Shown piece by piece: positions 22,701 through 33,400 of a stretch of 64,000 bases of DNA. The first letter of the stretch is position 1. Every line of letters begins with the position of its first letter. Source of the stretch: Mikania micrantha (lineage: Eukaryota > Streptophyta > Magnoliopsida > Asterales > Asteraceae). Location: contig CM018690.1 in assembly GCA_009363875.1 (NCBI GenBank), positions 4,824,788-4,888,787 on the forward strand. The letters run 5' to 3'. Both the position numbers and the translations under genes were made by a program. The notes beneath the pieces were generated by a model that was not told the origin of the DNA, searched no databases, and was given only the letters and a program-made list of their open reading frames with translations.

Positions 22701-24013
22701 GGTACGTGGGCAACCCTGGTTCGCACATAGTTCGTTAGTTACAAAGTAGGGTTCGGCCGAAGATAGTTGCAAAGCAAATCGAAGGTTCGGTGGCCCAAAG
22801 GTTCGGCCACATGCTTGAATCCCACGAACCCTGTGTGCTCAGCATTCTCCTCCGCCCTAGCCCTCAGTCCAGTTGCATCCATGGTGATTGTTCGTCCAGA
22901 TCTGTTAGTTGTGAGGTAAGGGGTGAACGTAATAGGGTTTTAGACCGGTTTTTGAGTTTAGTGCTACAATGAAAATGAAAACCCTACATTTCCGAAACTT
23001 TGAGCTTCGTTATTTCGATTTTGGCTGCAAAAAACTTCATATTAGTTGTACTTTCATGTAGAGCTCGTCAAGGGCTTCGCGTGGACACCAAGAACACTAA
23101 ATTCGGCCAAGAAATGAACAAGATATGTGGATTTGGAGCTTGAATGTGATGATGAAAATTTTGAGAGAAAAAGAAACATGAATAGGTTGTAGAGAGAGAA
23201 AGAGTTGATGCAATTATGAGAAAATGCCTCATTTAGTGTTTTTATACTCCGTGTGGTGTTCGGGTCCGTTTCGGTTGCTCGGTTCGCGTTTTTGTCGCGT
23301 AACCGGAAAATTACGCGTAATTTAATTATAATTTATAAAAGAAAATTATTTTAATTAATTGATGAGTTTCAAAATTGTAAAATGTTAAATATTTCATTTT
23401 ATTAAATTTATTATCGTTTCGTGTCGTGTTTCATTTTCGTTCCGTCGAATCGCGTCACCATCGCGCGTATTCGTTCGAATCGTCATTCGAACGAACACGA
23501 AGATGGTTTTGCTTTCCGACTTTTGTTTTCTACTTTACAGTCATCAATTTAGAACGTTAAACTCACAGATATGCTTGTGTAAATCGTCACCCACGCAAAC
23601 ACACTGTCAGTTCGTTATTCTGAAATAACACTGCAATTAGTGTTTGAATTGTATTTCCTCACTGTCGGACTCAACTAACACCCTGTTTTCACTTTGTTTT
23701 CACATTGAAATGTCGGCCATCTGATTCCTGTCATCTATGGATATCAGATCGCAACCGATTTGTTTCTGTTGTTTACTTGAACATTGTTGTGTTAATTGTA
23801 CTTAAGTTTTCACTTAAATACACACAACTAAAGTTTCAAATGTACGTTATACTTAATGTATCTATGTTTACACAAAAATACGTACAACGATTTCTTGCAT
23901 TTATGATTCTGTTAACACAAACACTGTTTACAATCACATATGTACACATAGTTACTGTTTACCAGTACACCTACCGTACGGACTTGCCGGCCGGTCAGGT
24001 ACTAGTTGTCATA
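19734..24013 (-). mobile_element. Solo LTR X2, 4.28 kb
   Basis: The start AGTCACACCCCAGGCCGG and end TTGTCATA are decayed forms of the family X ends. The duplication GTATC is exact at 19729-19733 and 24014-24018. There is no coding sequence. In element sense (minus) there is a TATA box at about 23238-23246 (GTATAAAAA), a dense GGTTCG/CGAACC array (22525-22830), an intron donor at 21571 and an acceptor at 20095. A 147-bp tandem duplication occupies about 20708-21001. Confidence 0.85.
20708..21001. repeat. 147-bp tandem duplication inside X2
   Basis: AAAGCCTCCATGTGGGATT at 20713 recurs as AAAGCCTCAATGTGGGATT at 20860, and the bases through TTACGTTATCATGATC repeat in the same order with few changes. 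Confidence 0.85.
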
Positions 24014-24018
24014 GTATC

Positions 24019-24239
24019 GTATAGACATATACAAAATGTATAGAAGATTCGAAGAGTGTGAGAATAAAATATCATATCGTCACACCGTAATGCATGAGTT
24101 TAACCATGTCGTCCCTTCATGGCACGTGGATATGTTTGCCAACGCATGTAGGGGCGGCTCTGAGAATTGAGGTGCTCAAAGAGTCGAAAAGAAAAGGTTC
24201 TCTAGCGAATTCAAATATTAAAGCGGAGGCATTCAAAAA
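24019..24239. other. Short intergenic stretch with a possible hAT edge
   Basis: TAGGGGCGGCTCTGAGAATT at 24149-24168 resembles the start of a plant hAT-type element, cut off at 24240 by LTR W1. Nothing else is seen. Confidence 0.35.
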
Positions 24240-24736
24240 TGCCACACCCCAACCGGCGGCAGAATACGTCGAGGCGCGACCTCAACTGTTCATTAGCTCA
24301 TGGTGCTATTAATATGTTTGAATAATTAATAAATTCATTATTAACAATACAAACATTTCATTCAATACACTAAAGTTACATTACAAGAACTGAATAAACA
24401 AGACTTTTACAAATGAAATTCTAAACAATGTTTTAAAGAATTAACTAGGTCTACTAATATGAAACATATCCTATGTTTTCACCAAAGCATCCACTTAACC
24501 TGTTACATATGCAAAATAAAGATTTGGTCAACTATTTGCATAGTTGGTGAGAACCCATACAATTTATATAGTATACATAGAAAACTTGATGCAATTCAAT
24601 TACACTACAAAATTTAAACTCTAGCATGCATATTCTACTAGTTTGCAATTAAGTTTTTAAAATATATCGTCTCCAAACTCGTATCAATACTTAGCTAAAA
24701 AGCGTAGTATATCTGCAAGTCTGCAATAGTTTATAT
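24240..24736 (-). mobile_element. LTR fragment W1
   Basis: It begins TGCCACACCCCAACCGGCGG and follows the layout of W2 (24737 onward), including the TAGTTGGTGAG block and the acceptor-like CTGTTACATATG. It stops where W2 starts, so W2 is probably inserted in it. The rest of W1 was not found. Confidence 0.6.
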
Positions 24737-26288
24737 TGTCACACCCCGACCGACGACAGAATACGTCGGGGCGCGATGTGTAATTTTTCAAAAGCTCATG
24801 GTACTATTTGTAAGTTTCACTATTTAAACATATCATTTAAATTAAACATAAATATCATTAAAATACAAAATTAATTCATTACATCATGAAATTTAAAATA
24901 CAATATCTTGTTTAATATTAAGCTAGGTCTCAAAATCCCTACATGATCTTCATCCAAAAGCTATAACCTGTTACACATGTAAAATAGAGTTTTGATCAAC
25001 TATTTGCATAGTTGGTGAGTATCACATACATTTGATATATATAAATATAAATGATGCAAACATAAATCTAACTAGCATGTATTAAAAGTATGAATAATAA
25101 CAAGTTTGATACGAATGAATGAATGAATAATCTCAATGCTTGTGTCCAAACAAGTATCCATACAAATGAACTAACATTTGTATTTCAACAAGTTTTCTAA
25201 ATGTATTTTTCACCTTTTTAACACAATGACAAAAGCCAATGCGAATATGGTATCTAACACATATTAGGTTAATAAATACCAATGCTTGCTTGACTGGCAA
25301 TAACAACTAATCACAACAAGTATCACACATAACAATTAACACAAAGTCTAACTAGATCTAAAGCTTGCATCATATTTGAATGATTTCTAAATTTTGAATA
25401 TGTTTGAATACAAACATGTGTAACATCCCAAAAGATTACAAAAGTGTAAAAGAGGGAAGATGTGATAAACTCACTTGTTTGCTTGATTGAATCCCAAGAA
25501 TCTCTATGATATACTTGTTTGAATCGCAATCCAAATCACCCTATGTTTGTTTGAATATAATTTAGATTTCTTGCTTAAGCTTATTTAATAAAATGATAAA
25601 AGAAGGTATGGATGATAGTTTATCTTCTTAATGAATTTAAATAAGGAGTTATATAAGTTCTTATAGTAGTTGTTTGTAAATAATTGATAACGTTTTAGAA
25701 TTATTTACAAATATATTTTATAATAATAATTTACAAACATATTTTATTTATAAGTAAAATAAATTATAAATGTATTTAGAAATCTTATTAATTTCTAAAT
25801 ATACTTTGATTGAAAGTTAATAAAAATGCATATACATATATGTATAATAATTTTTACAAATAACCATTTTTTTTTATCTAGAATGTATAAAGGATTTGAA
25901 TAAACTAATAGAATAATGTTTGAAGTGAATATAATTATAGGTTATATAAAAGAATTATTTTCTAATTATCTTTAAAAAATATAACCTGTAGAAAGAAGGA
26001 AAAAAAGAAAAAAAAATAATGTTTATTTGTTGTTAACTAGTTTAGAATTTTTAATATAAAAATGATCTTGTTAAATTATTTTATGAATTAAATCCACCTT
26101 ATATATTCAAAATAATATATTTAGTTTCTGAAAATAATTACAGAATGCTAAAAATATAATTCTTAGAATTTTAGATAAATTTGTATAGGTTTATGACTTA
26201 AAATTTTAAAATTTTCCATAACTTTTGTTTATATAAACTTTGACATGATTTTATTTTAAATTTAATTATAAAAACCCTAAAAGTTACA
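24737..26288 (-). repeat. 3' LTR W2 of gypsy remnant G3, 1.55 kb
   Basis: It starts TGTCACACCCCGACCG and ends AAAGTTACA, directly followed by GTCTCCCC and AATTTCGTCC, the usual 3' internal edge of these chromoviruses. Sense is minus. An intron-like module runs from donor 25474 (GTGAGTTT) to acceptor 24968 (TGTAACAG). Confidence 0.7.
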
Positions 26289-26579
26289 GTCTCCCCTACT
26301 TTAGGAAATTTCGTCCCCAAATTAGGTAGATTTTTTAATTAAGGAGGTATGGATATTTGATTTATAAGCGAGATACGAACGTATTTAACAAGCAAACGAT
26401 TTTAGCATAATGTTTCAATAACCAACATATGCCTACTATGATATCAAAGCTTTCTCAATTTCATAAGAATAAATTTAAAAGATCATTTTGGATTAGATTT
26501 CATGCATAACTAAGGATAATCGAATTACATTGGAATTTCGTTCTTATTTGTAGAAGCACACTTAAAAGTTCTCGTTCAC
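26289..26579 (-). other. Internal G3 sequence lacking pol
   Basis: After the 3' edge motif (26306-26322) pol should begin, but within about 290 bases gag coding appears. The bases between show no enzyme motif. The pol region has therefore been deleted from this copy. Confidence 0.6.
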
Positions 26580-27171
26580 TCAACCTGCACGGTTCTCCAT
26601 GTCATTGTTGTTTTGAGCTTGATTTGCATTGACATTGAAGACTCGACCTCTTGCTACTTGATTGTTTTGATTATTTGGAACCATCAAAGCATGGTTGTTG
26701 TTGGCTCTAAGAGGGCAGTTATTGATGAAATGGTTTGGGTTCCCACAATTGAAGCAAGATCTAACCATAGGTTGTTTTGGAGCAGTAATGACTTGAACAT
26801 TTGCTTGATTCGTTGTTGCTTTAGGCACACGCCAAAAATTAGCAAAGTGTCCAAATCGATTGCAATTTGTGCACAATCGACAAGGATTGGTTGGAGGATG
26901 ATGATAGTTGTAGTTTGTGCATAATGGGAAAGGTCTAGTGTAGGCCTTGTTGTTGGCTTGCATAGTAGTGGCAGGTGCCACTTGTCGAAGAGGAACATCA
27001 TGAGTCACAGCTAGGTTCATATGATTGGCTTTCCTTTTGTTGTTTTTCTTGAAATTAGAGGATGAATCATCTTTTGACTCTTGTTTTGAGGTATCGATTA
27101 TATTCTTCCCATTATCTTGTTCTTTTTCTTTCTTGGAACCTTTTCTAGTTAAAGTGCCTGCTTTTCTAGTG
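26580..27171 (-). pseudogene. Gag nucleocapsid fragment of gypsy remnant G3
   Basis: This frame has a basic K-rich stretch, a C-X2-C...H pattern (LCTNYNYHHPPTNPC), a knuckle derivative CTNCNRFGHFANFW in which the last Cys is replaced, and an intact knuckle CFNCGNPNHFINNC. GRVFNVNANQAQ after it matches the gag-to-protease boundary of elements A and B (GRAFVIGSGEA in A). It then stops instead of entering protease. The N-terminal capsid is missing because LTR Y sequence begins near 27172. It is a dead or non-autonomous copy. Confidence 0.75.
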
Positions 27172-27383
27172 AGACACGTGGCATGACAATACAAGCACAG
27201 TCACATAATAGGATAATTCGAGAAATTATCGAAAAACCGCACACACGTGTCAGAAGTCACGAACATTGGTGAACGTCTGTAACATCAGTGCCGGAACCGC
27301 CACCGGAACAGTGATCTTAAACAGTATCATGAACAGTAAACAGGTACGAATCATATACATATCAGTACGTTTCAGATTCATAT

Positions 27384-30300
27384 TGTCACACCCCCAAATT
27401 CCCACTCGTGGCTCATGTCCACGTGGATGTGACGTGTCCAGAATCACAGCTCAAGGTCATATAGAACACCTCTATATGCGATTACAAATCCAAAGTTTGA
27501 CACATACACTCATAAAATAGTTTGCAGCGGAATAATAGTTTCATATCATAGCAGCGGAAATCAATAAGTCAAATCATGCAGCGGAAAATAATACGTTTAA
27601 TACAACATTGTCTTAACAACGAAAGTTAAATTGTTTTCGAAAACTAATCATAAACAGAAATGCATGAGGTTCCTAATGCTCATTCCTTAGTGTGCGCATT
27701 CCTGTTATCCATAGCTTGCTAGTTACCTGAGAATACAAGTTTAAAAAGTGTCAACACAATGGTTGGTGAGTTCACAGGTTTTGATATACATATATATAGT
27801 AAGAAAATGTGTCATGTTGTTTATCAATGTTAGTACCAAGCCCTAGGCCCAAAGTGTCAGTGCGTCACTACCGAACTAGACTTGTTTGTGCTTGCCTCCG
27901 CTATGCCTCGTATGCATAGCAAGTTAGGTCAGAATTTGCACGGGTTATGACATCCAGTCAACATAGTGCCCCGTGGGGTTAGTCATTCCCTCATGGATCC
28001 ATCCAAATCTACCACGTTGTTCGTACATTAACGGTAAGACTTTGTGAGGGCTTAATACGAGTTCAACACTTAATGTTTGTCCAATAAACCAGCATACACA
28101 AAATGTTTGTATAATAATAAATGTTTGACTCGATGCAACTAGTATTCTCCCCCTATTGAAAAGCGTTTGAAAAAGAGTAAAGAGGGGCCGTAAACTCACC
28201 TTAGTGATGAAAGTAGTAAGTCAGCGTAAGCTCCTGCGTAGATGGCACGTCGGTCACCGGCAACCTATATCGTACACCGTACGTGAGTTCGTGTAAGTGA
28301 CCGTGCTAGTGTCCGTGTTAGTGCTCGTGTTTGTGTTCAACAACTCTTGGTTGTTCATGTTTGTCCGTGTCGGTCCACAATGACCCTGTTTGCTCTTGTT
28401 GGTCCACATTGACCGTGTTTGACTGTGTTGGTCCACATTGACCGTGTTTGACTGTGTTGGTCCACATTGACCGTGTTTGACTGTGTTGGTCCACATTGAC
28501 CGTGTCAAGTCAACGACCCGTTGGTGAACCGTGTGACGGTTGTGAATCGTGTAGCAAATGTGTAAGTGCTCGTCGTGCGCAAAACGCGCAAGTCGCGTCT
28601 ATGGACAACTTACCATTTATAGTAAGTTTCCATTTTTGGAAAGTTCACAAAGCATATTGGTTTTAAAGTTCTAGCATGCTCATTTGTCCTACGTGATCAT
28701 GTTAACTCATAGCTCATCATCATACAAGTTCATATAAGTTGGTTTCATCATGTTAGCACACAAAAGTTTCCTAAAATGGAAAGTTTCCATTTTTAGCATA
28801 CGTGACATCGGAAACCATCTAACTTAGCATCTAATCATCATATTACAACATAATAAGTCATCTAGCATGCTCAAATCACACAACATGTTGACAAATCGGT
28901 TTTTTTGTAAAAATAAAGTTACTATAAATAGTAACTTTGTTGTTTTGCATAGAAATAACCATTTTAGTATTTCAAAACCAATTTTCATATCACCAATCAT
29001 CTTAATAACCAATCTAACATCATTTAATCATACCAATATAGTCCAAATCATTATTTATCAATATTTCATTGATAAAAGTTACTAAATTTAGTAACTTTGT
29101 CAAAATGGCCATATACATCATCAAAACCACATTCTAACAAATCAAATCATCATATTATCATTCTAAGAGCAACTTTACATACATGCATGCTCATTATCTC
29201 ATCCAAAATGTCATCTTGTCAACATAAAGTTTCCAATAATAGAAAGTTTATCAAAAATCAACCTTTTAACCATTTAAATCAAATCTAGCCATGAATAACA
29301 CTTCTAATATCATCATAAAACATATTAACATACACAAGATTATTCCAACACTCATGGATCGTACATGCATGGTGATATTTCAACACTTTATGAACAAAAC
29401 ATGAAATCTATACATACACAACATCTTGTATCATCATAAGATGCATTCTAATCATCCTAGATCATCATAAAACACATCTAAATCAACAAACCCAGAAGAT
29501 GAATTCGTGCATGAGCACTATAGGTGCTTGCATGTGGGTTTTAAGCCATGCATGTGTGATTGTGAGTGTGTTTAGGCTACAAGAGATATGTTACTACCTT
29601 ATAGAGCTCCAAATATCTTGAGATGGTGATGAAATCGAGTTGGAGATCTCTTGGATGCTTCTGGACAGCAGGTTCTTCAACTAATATGAAGATGGTGATG
29701 GTGGGTGGTGGTCTAGGAAGTCACCAAGCTTCAATCCTCCAAGCTTTGAGCTTCAAAATGATCAACAATGGCTTCCTTGAGGTCTAATCAGTGATCTCCA
29801 GAGATATCAGTCGAGATAAGGCGTGTTTGGTCGAGAGAAATGATTAAGGTAGAGTAGGATGTGATTTTCTTGGTTAAATAAAGATTTTCTGCGAACTGGG
29901 TCTCGTCGCGTAGCGCGACGCGTTCAAGGGTTCCCCTCGCGTATCGTGAGAGAGTCCCGCGTTCAAATTTCCCCCGCCCACTTGTCGCGTATCGCGACAG
30001 TGTTCTTGTGGACCGTCGCGTAGCGCGACAGATCCCCTGGTGAGCCCAATAGGCCCATTTTCATTGGGTTGATCCGTTCGTTGTCGTTTTCACATTTACG
30101 AACTCTCGTTTGGTCTTGTTTGAACTTCCAAGTTCAATGTGTGAGTGTTTCGTGGGGTGTCGAGTGTTGTGCTCCACAATGTGCTTGTCGTTCACCAACG
30201 TTCGTGTGTTTTGACACGTGTGTGCTGTTTGCCGATAATTTCACGAATTATCCAGTCATGTGTTAGTGTTCGTACTGTCGTGCCACGTGTCACACTAAAT

Positions 30301-30390
30301 TAATCTAATTCTAGTGCCACGTGCACAAAAAACATTTAAATAAACATTTAAATAAATAAGTTGCTGACCTGGAATTTAGGGGGTGTCACA
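27384..30390 (-). repeat. 3' LTR of element A, 3.0 kb
   Basis: Ends TGTCACACCCCC and GTGTCACA. In element sense it has a GC-rich palindrome array (29905-30029), palindromes about every 155 bp (centres 29238, 29088, 28928, 28776), a TATA box (28615-28621), a 29-bp minisatellite (about 28395-28503) and an intron-like module (28199 to 27727). Confidence 0.93.
28395..28503. repeat. 29-bp minisatellite in element A LTR
   Basis: Nearly four copies of TTGGTCCACATTGACCGTGT plus TTGACTGTG. The matching array in the other LTR (37190-37332) has an extra 30 bases of a variant unit ending ACCAAAGTTGACCGTG, so the array has changed since insertion. It lies just downstream of the predicted transcription start. 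Confidence 0.9.
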
Positions 30391-30399
30391 TCCTCCCCA
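30391..30399 (-). promoter_or_regulatory. Polypurine tract of element A
   Basis: Element sense TGGGGAGGA directly precedes the 3' LTR (TGTGACACC). This is where plus-strand DNA synthesis would start. Confidence 0.75.
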
Positions 30400-30409
30400 T
30401 GTTAGAAAG

Positions 30410-30426
30410 AATTTCGTCCCGAAATT
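30410..30426. repeat. Conserved 17-bp palindrome next to the 3' LTR
   Basis: AATTTCGTCCCGAAATT overlaps the gag-pol stop. It is identical in element B (42270-42286) and nearly so in G1 (12844-12860) and G3 (26306-26322). Confidence 0.8.
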
Positions 30427-33400
30427 CAACTTGCGTTGCCAATGTTTGTCTGTTCCGCGAACAGGTGTGGGTACTTTCGTTTCATTTGGTCTTCCCGTTC
30501 CCACGTGAATTCCGGTCCTCGTCGCGAATTCCATCGCACTTTCACAATCGGAATCTTGCTGAGTTTGAGCTTCTTGGTTTCCCGGTCCATAATCTCCACC
30601 GGTTCCTCAACGAAGTTCAATTGTTCGTCGATTTGTATTTCTTCGAGAGGGATAACAAGTGTCTCATCAGATAGGCACTTCTTGAGATTCGTGATGTGGA
30701 ATACATTGTGCACACTGCTCAGCTCATCTGGCAGGTTCAGTTCGTAGGCTACAGGGCCTATTCGTTTTGTAATCTCGAAGGGTCCAATGTAACGAGGGTT
30801 CAGGTTGCCCCGTTTGCCAAACCGAATGACTCCCTTCCAGGGCGAGACCTTGAGTAACACCCTATCTCCCACCTGGAACTCTAACGGTTTGCGTCGTTTG
30901 TCAGCATAGCTTTTCTGTCTGTCCCGAGCTGCTGCCATTCGTTTGCGTATTTGCACGATCTTCTCAGTTGTCTCGTGCACAAGCTCTGGACCGGTCAGTT
31001 GGCTGTCTCCAACTTCCGCCCAGCAAATTGGTGATCGACACTTACGTCCGTAAAGTGCCTCGAATGGTGCAGCTTGGATGCTGGTGTGGTAGCTATTGTT
31101 GTAAGAAAACTCAACTAATGGTAGATGAGTTTCCCAGTTACTGCCAAAATCAATGACACATGCCCGGAGCATGTCCTCCAGTTTCTGTATGGTTCGCTCA
31201 CTCTGTCCATCCGTCTGTGGGTGGTAAGCGGTACTCATGTCCAATCTCGTACCCAAAGCCTTATGTAAGGATTTCCAGAAATGCGACGTAAATCGACTGT
31301 CGCGATCAGAGATTATCGAGATTGGCACTCCATGTCGAGTGACCACTTCCTTCATATAGATACGGGTGAGCTTGTCCAACTTGTCAGTCTCCTTGATAGG
31401 TAGGAAATGGGCAGACTTCGTCAGTCGGTCTACGATAACCCAGATGGTATCGCATCCGCTTGCCGTCTTAGGTAGTTTAGTTATGAAGTCCATGGAAATT
31501 TGCTCCCATTTCCACATTGGTAGTTCCGGTTGTTGAAGTAACCCTGATGGCTTCTGGTACTCCACTTTAACCTTTGAGCATGTCAGACACTTACTCACGT
31601 AAGTTGCTATTTCGGCTTTCATGTTCGGCCACCAGTAAGTTGTCTTCAGATCATGATACATTTTGTCAGAGCCCGGATGTATGGAATACCGGCTCTTGTG
31701 TGCTTCGTCCATCACTACTTCCCTCAATCCCCCGTAGTGTGGAATCCAAATTCGATCCACCAGATAGTAAGCTCCGTCATCTTTTACCTTCAATTGTTTA
31801 TCCATGCCACGCATGGCTTCAAGAGTGAGATTGTCAGCTTTTAGGGCTTCTTGTTGTGCGATTCGTATCTGATTTGGCAATTCAGAATGAATCGTGAGTT
31901 GTAGGGCACGCACGCGTTTTGTTGTTTCCTTCCGGCTCAACGCGTCGGCCACTACATTGGCTTTGCCTGGATGATACTTGATGGCGCAATCATAATCACC
32001 TATGAGTTCAACCCATCTTCGTTGTCTCATGTTCAACTCTTTCTGGTCGAAGATGTGTTGTAGGCTCTTATGATCGGTGAAGATAGTGCATTTTGTGCCA
32101 TACAAGTAGTGTCGCCAGATTTTCAAAGCGAACACTACCGCTCCCAACTCAAGGTCATGAGTCGTGTAGTTTTTCTCATGCACCTTCAGTTGCCGTGAAG
32201 CGTAAGCTATAACCTTCTCGCGTTGCATCAGCACGCAACCGAGTCCCTGTTTCGAGGCGTCGCAATACACCACAAAATCGTCGCATCCTTCCGGCAAGGA
32301 TAGAATAGGTGCAGTACATAGTTTCTGCTTCAACAAGTTGAAAGCAGTTTCCTGTTCGTCTCCCCAGTCAAACTTCTTGTCCTTATGGGTCAGGGATGTC
32401 AATGACTGAGCAATCTTCGAGAATCCTTCAATGAATCTTCTGTAGTACTCGGCCAGACCTAGGAATTGTCGCACCTCAGTCGGAGTCTTGGGTGCTTCCC
32501 AGTTCTTAATCGCTTCGATTTTGGCTGGGTCCACGTGTATTCCCCGTTCATTCACCACGTGTCCAAGGAATTGCACTTCGCGAATCCAAAAGTCGCACTT
32601 TGAAAATTTTGCGTACAGTTGCTCTTTCTTCAATAACTCTAAGACTAGCCTCAGATGTTCAGCATGTTCCTCCTGATTCCTTGAATAAATCAGGATGTCG
32701 TCAATGAACACTATTACGAATTTATCGAGGTAGGGTTTGCACACTCTATTCATGAGATCCATGAATACAGCTGGTGCATTGGTCAGTCCAAAGGGCATAA
32801 CCAAGAATTCGTAGTGTCCGTATCGGGTTCTAAAGGCAGTCTTAGGAATATCATTTTCCTGTATCCTCAATTGATGGTAACCCGATCTTAGATCGACCTT
32901 TGAATAGTAGCTTGACCCTTGTAACTGGTCGAACAAATCGTCTATTCGTGGTAGAGGGTATCGATTCTTGATCGTCACCTTGTTCAGTTCTCTATAGTCG
33001 ATACACATACGGAATGATCCGTCTTTCTTCTTCACAAACAAGACTGGTGCTCCCCAAGGTGAGAAGCTTGGTCTGATAAATCCCTTGTCTAACAATTCCT
33101 GCAACTGGTTAGACAGTTCTTGCATCTCCGTCGGTGCTAGTCGGTATGGAGCTTTAGCAATCGGTGCTGCTCCAGGTGTAAGATCTATCTGAAACTCGAC
33201 TTGTCGCTTCGGAGGTAATCCAGGTAGATCCTCGGGAAACACTTCGGAAAAATCGCGGACTACGGCAATGTCCTCAATCTTCCTTTCTTTCTTCGGTCGT
33301 TCCGCGATGAGAGCTAGTATTGCAGTGTATCCCTTTTGTAGATACTTGTTTGCCTTCATGCATGACATGATGTTCAGAGGTACTCCCCGTCTCTCCCCCT

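Noticed and set aside
28254..28508. ORF rich in GPTQSNTVN repeats, also at 37056-37340
   Set aside because: Translation of the LTR minisatellite; it overlaps no coding part of element A and changes length with the repeat.
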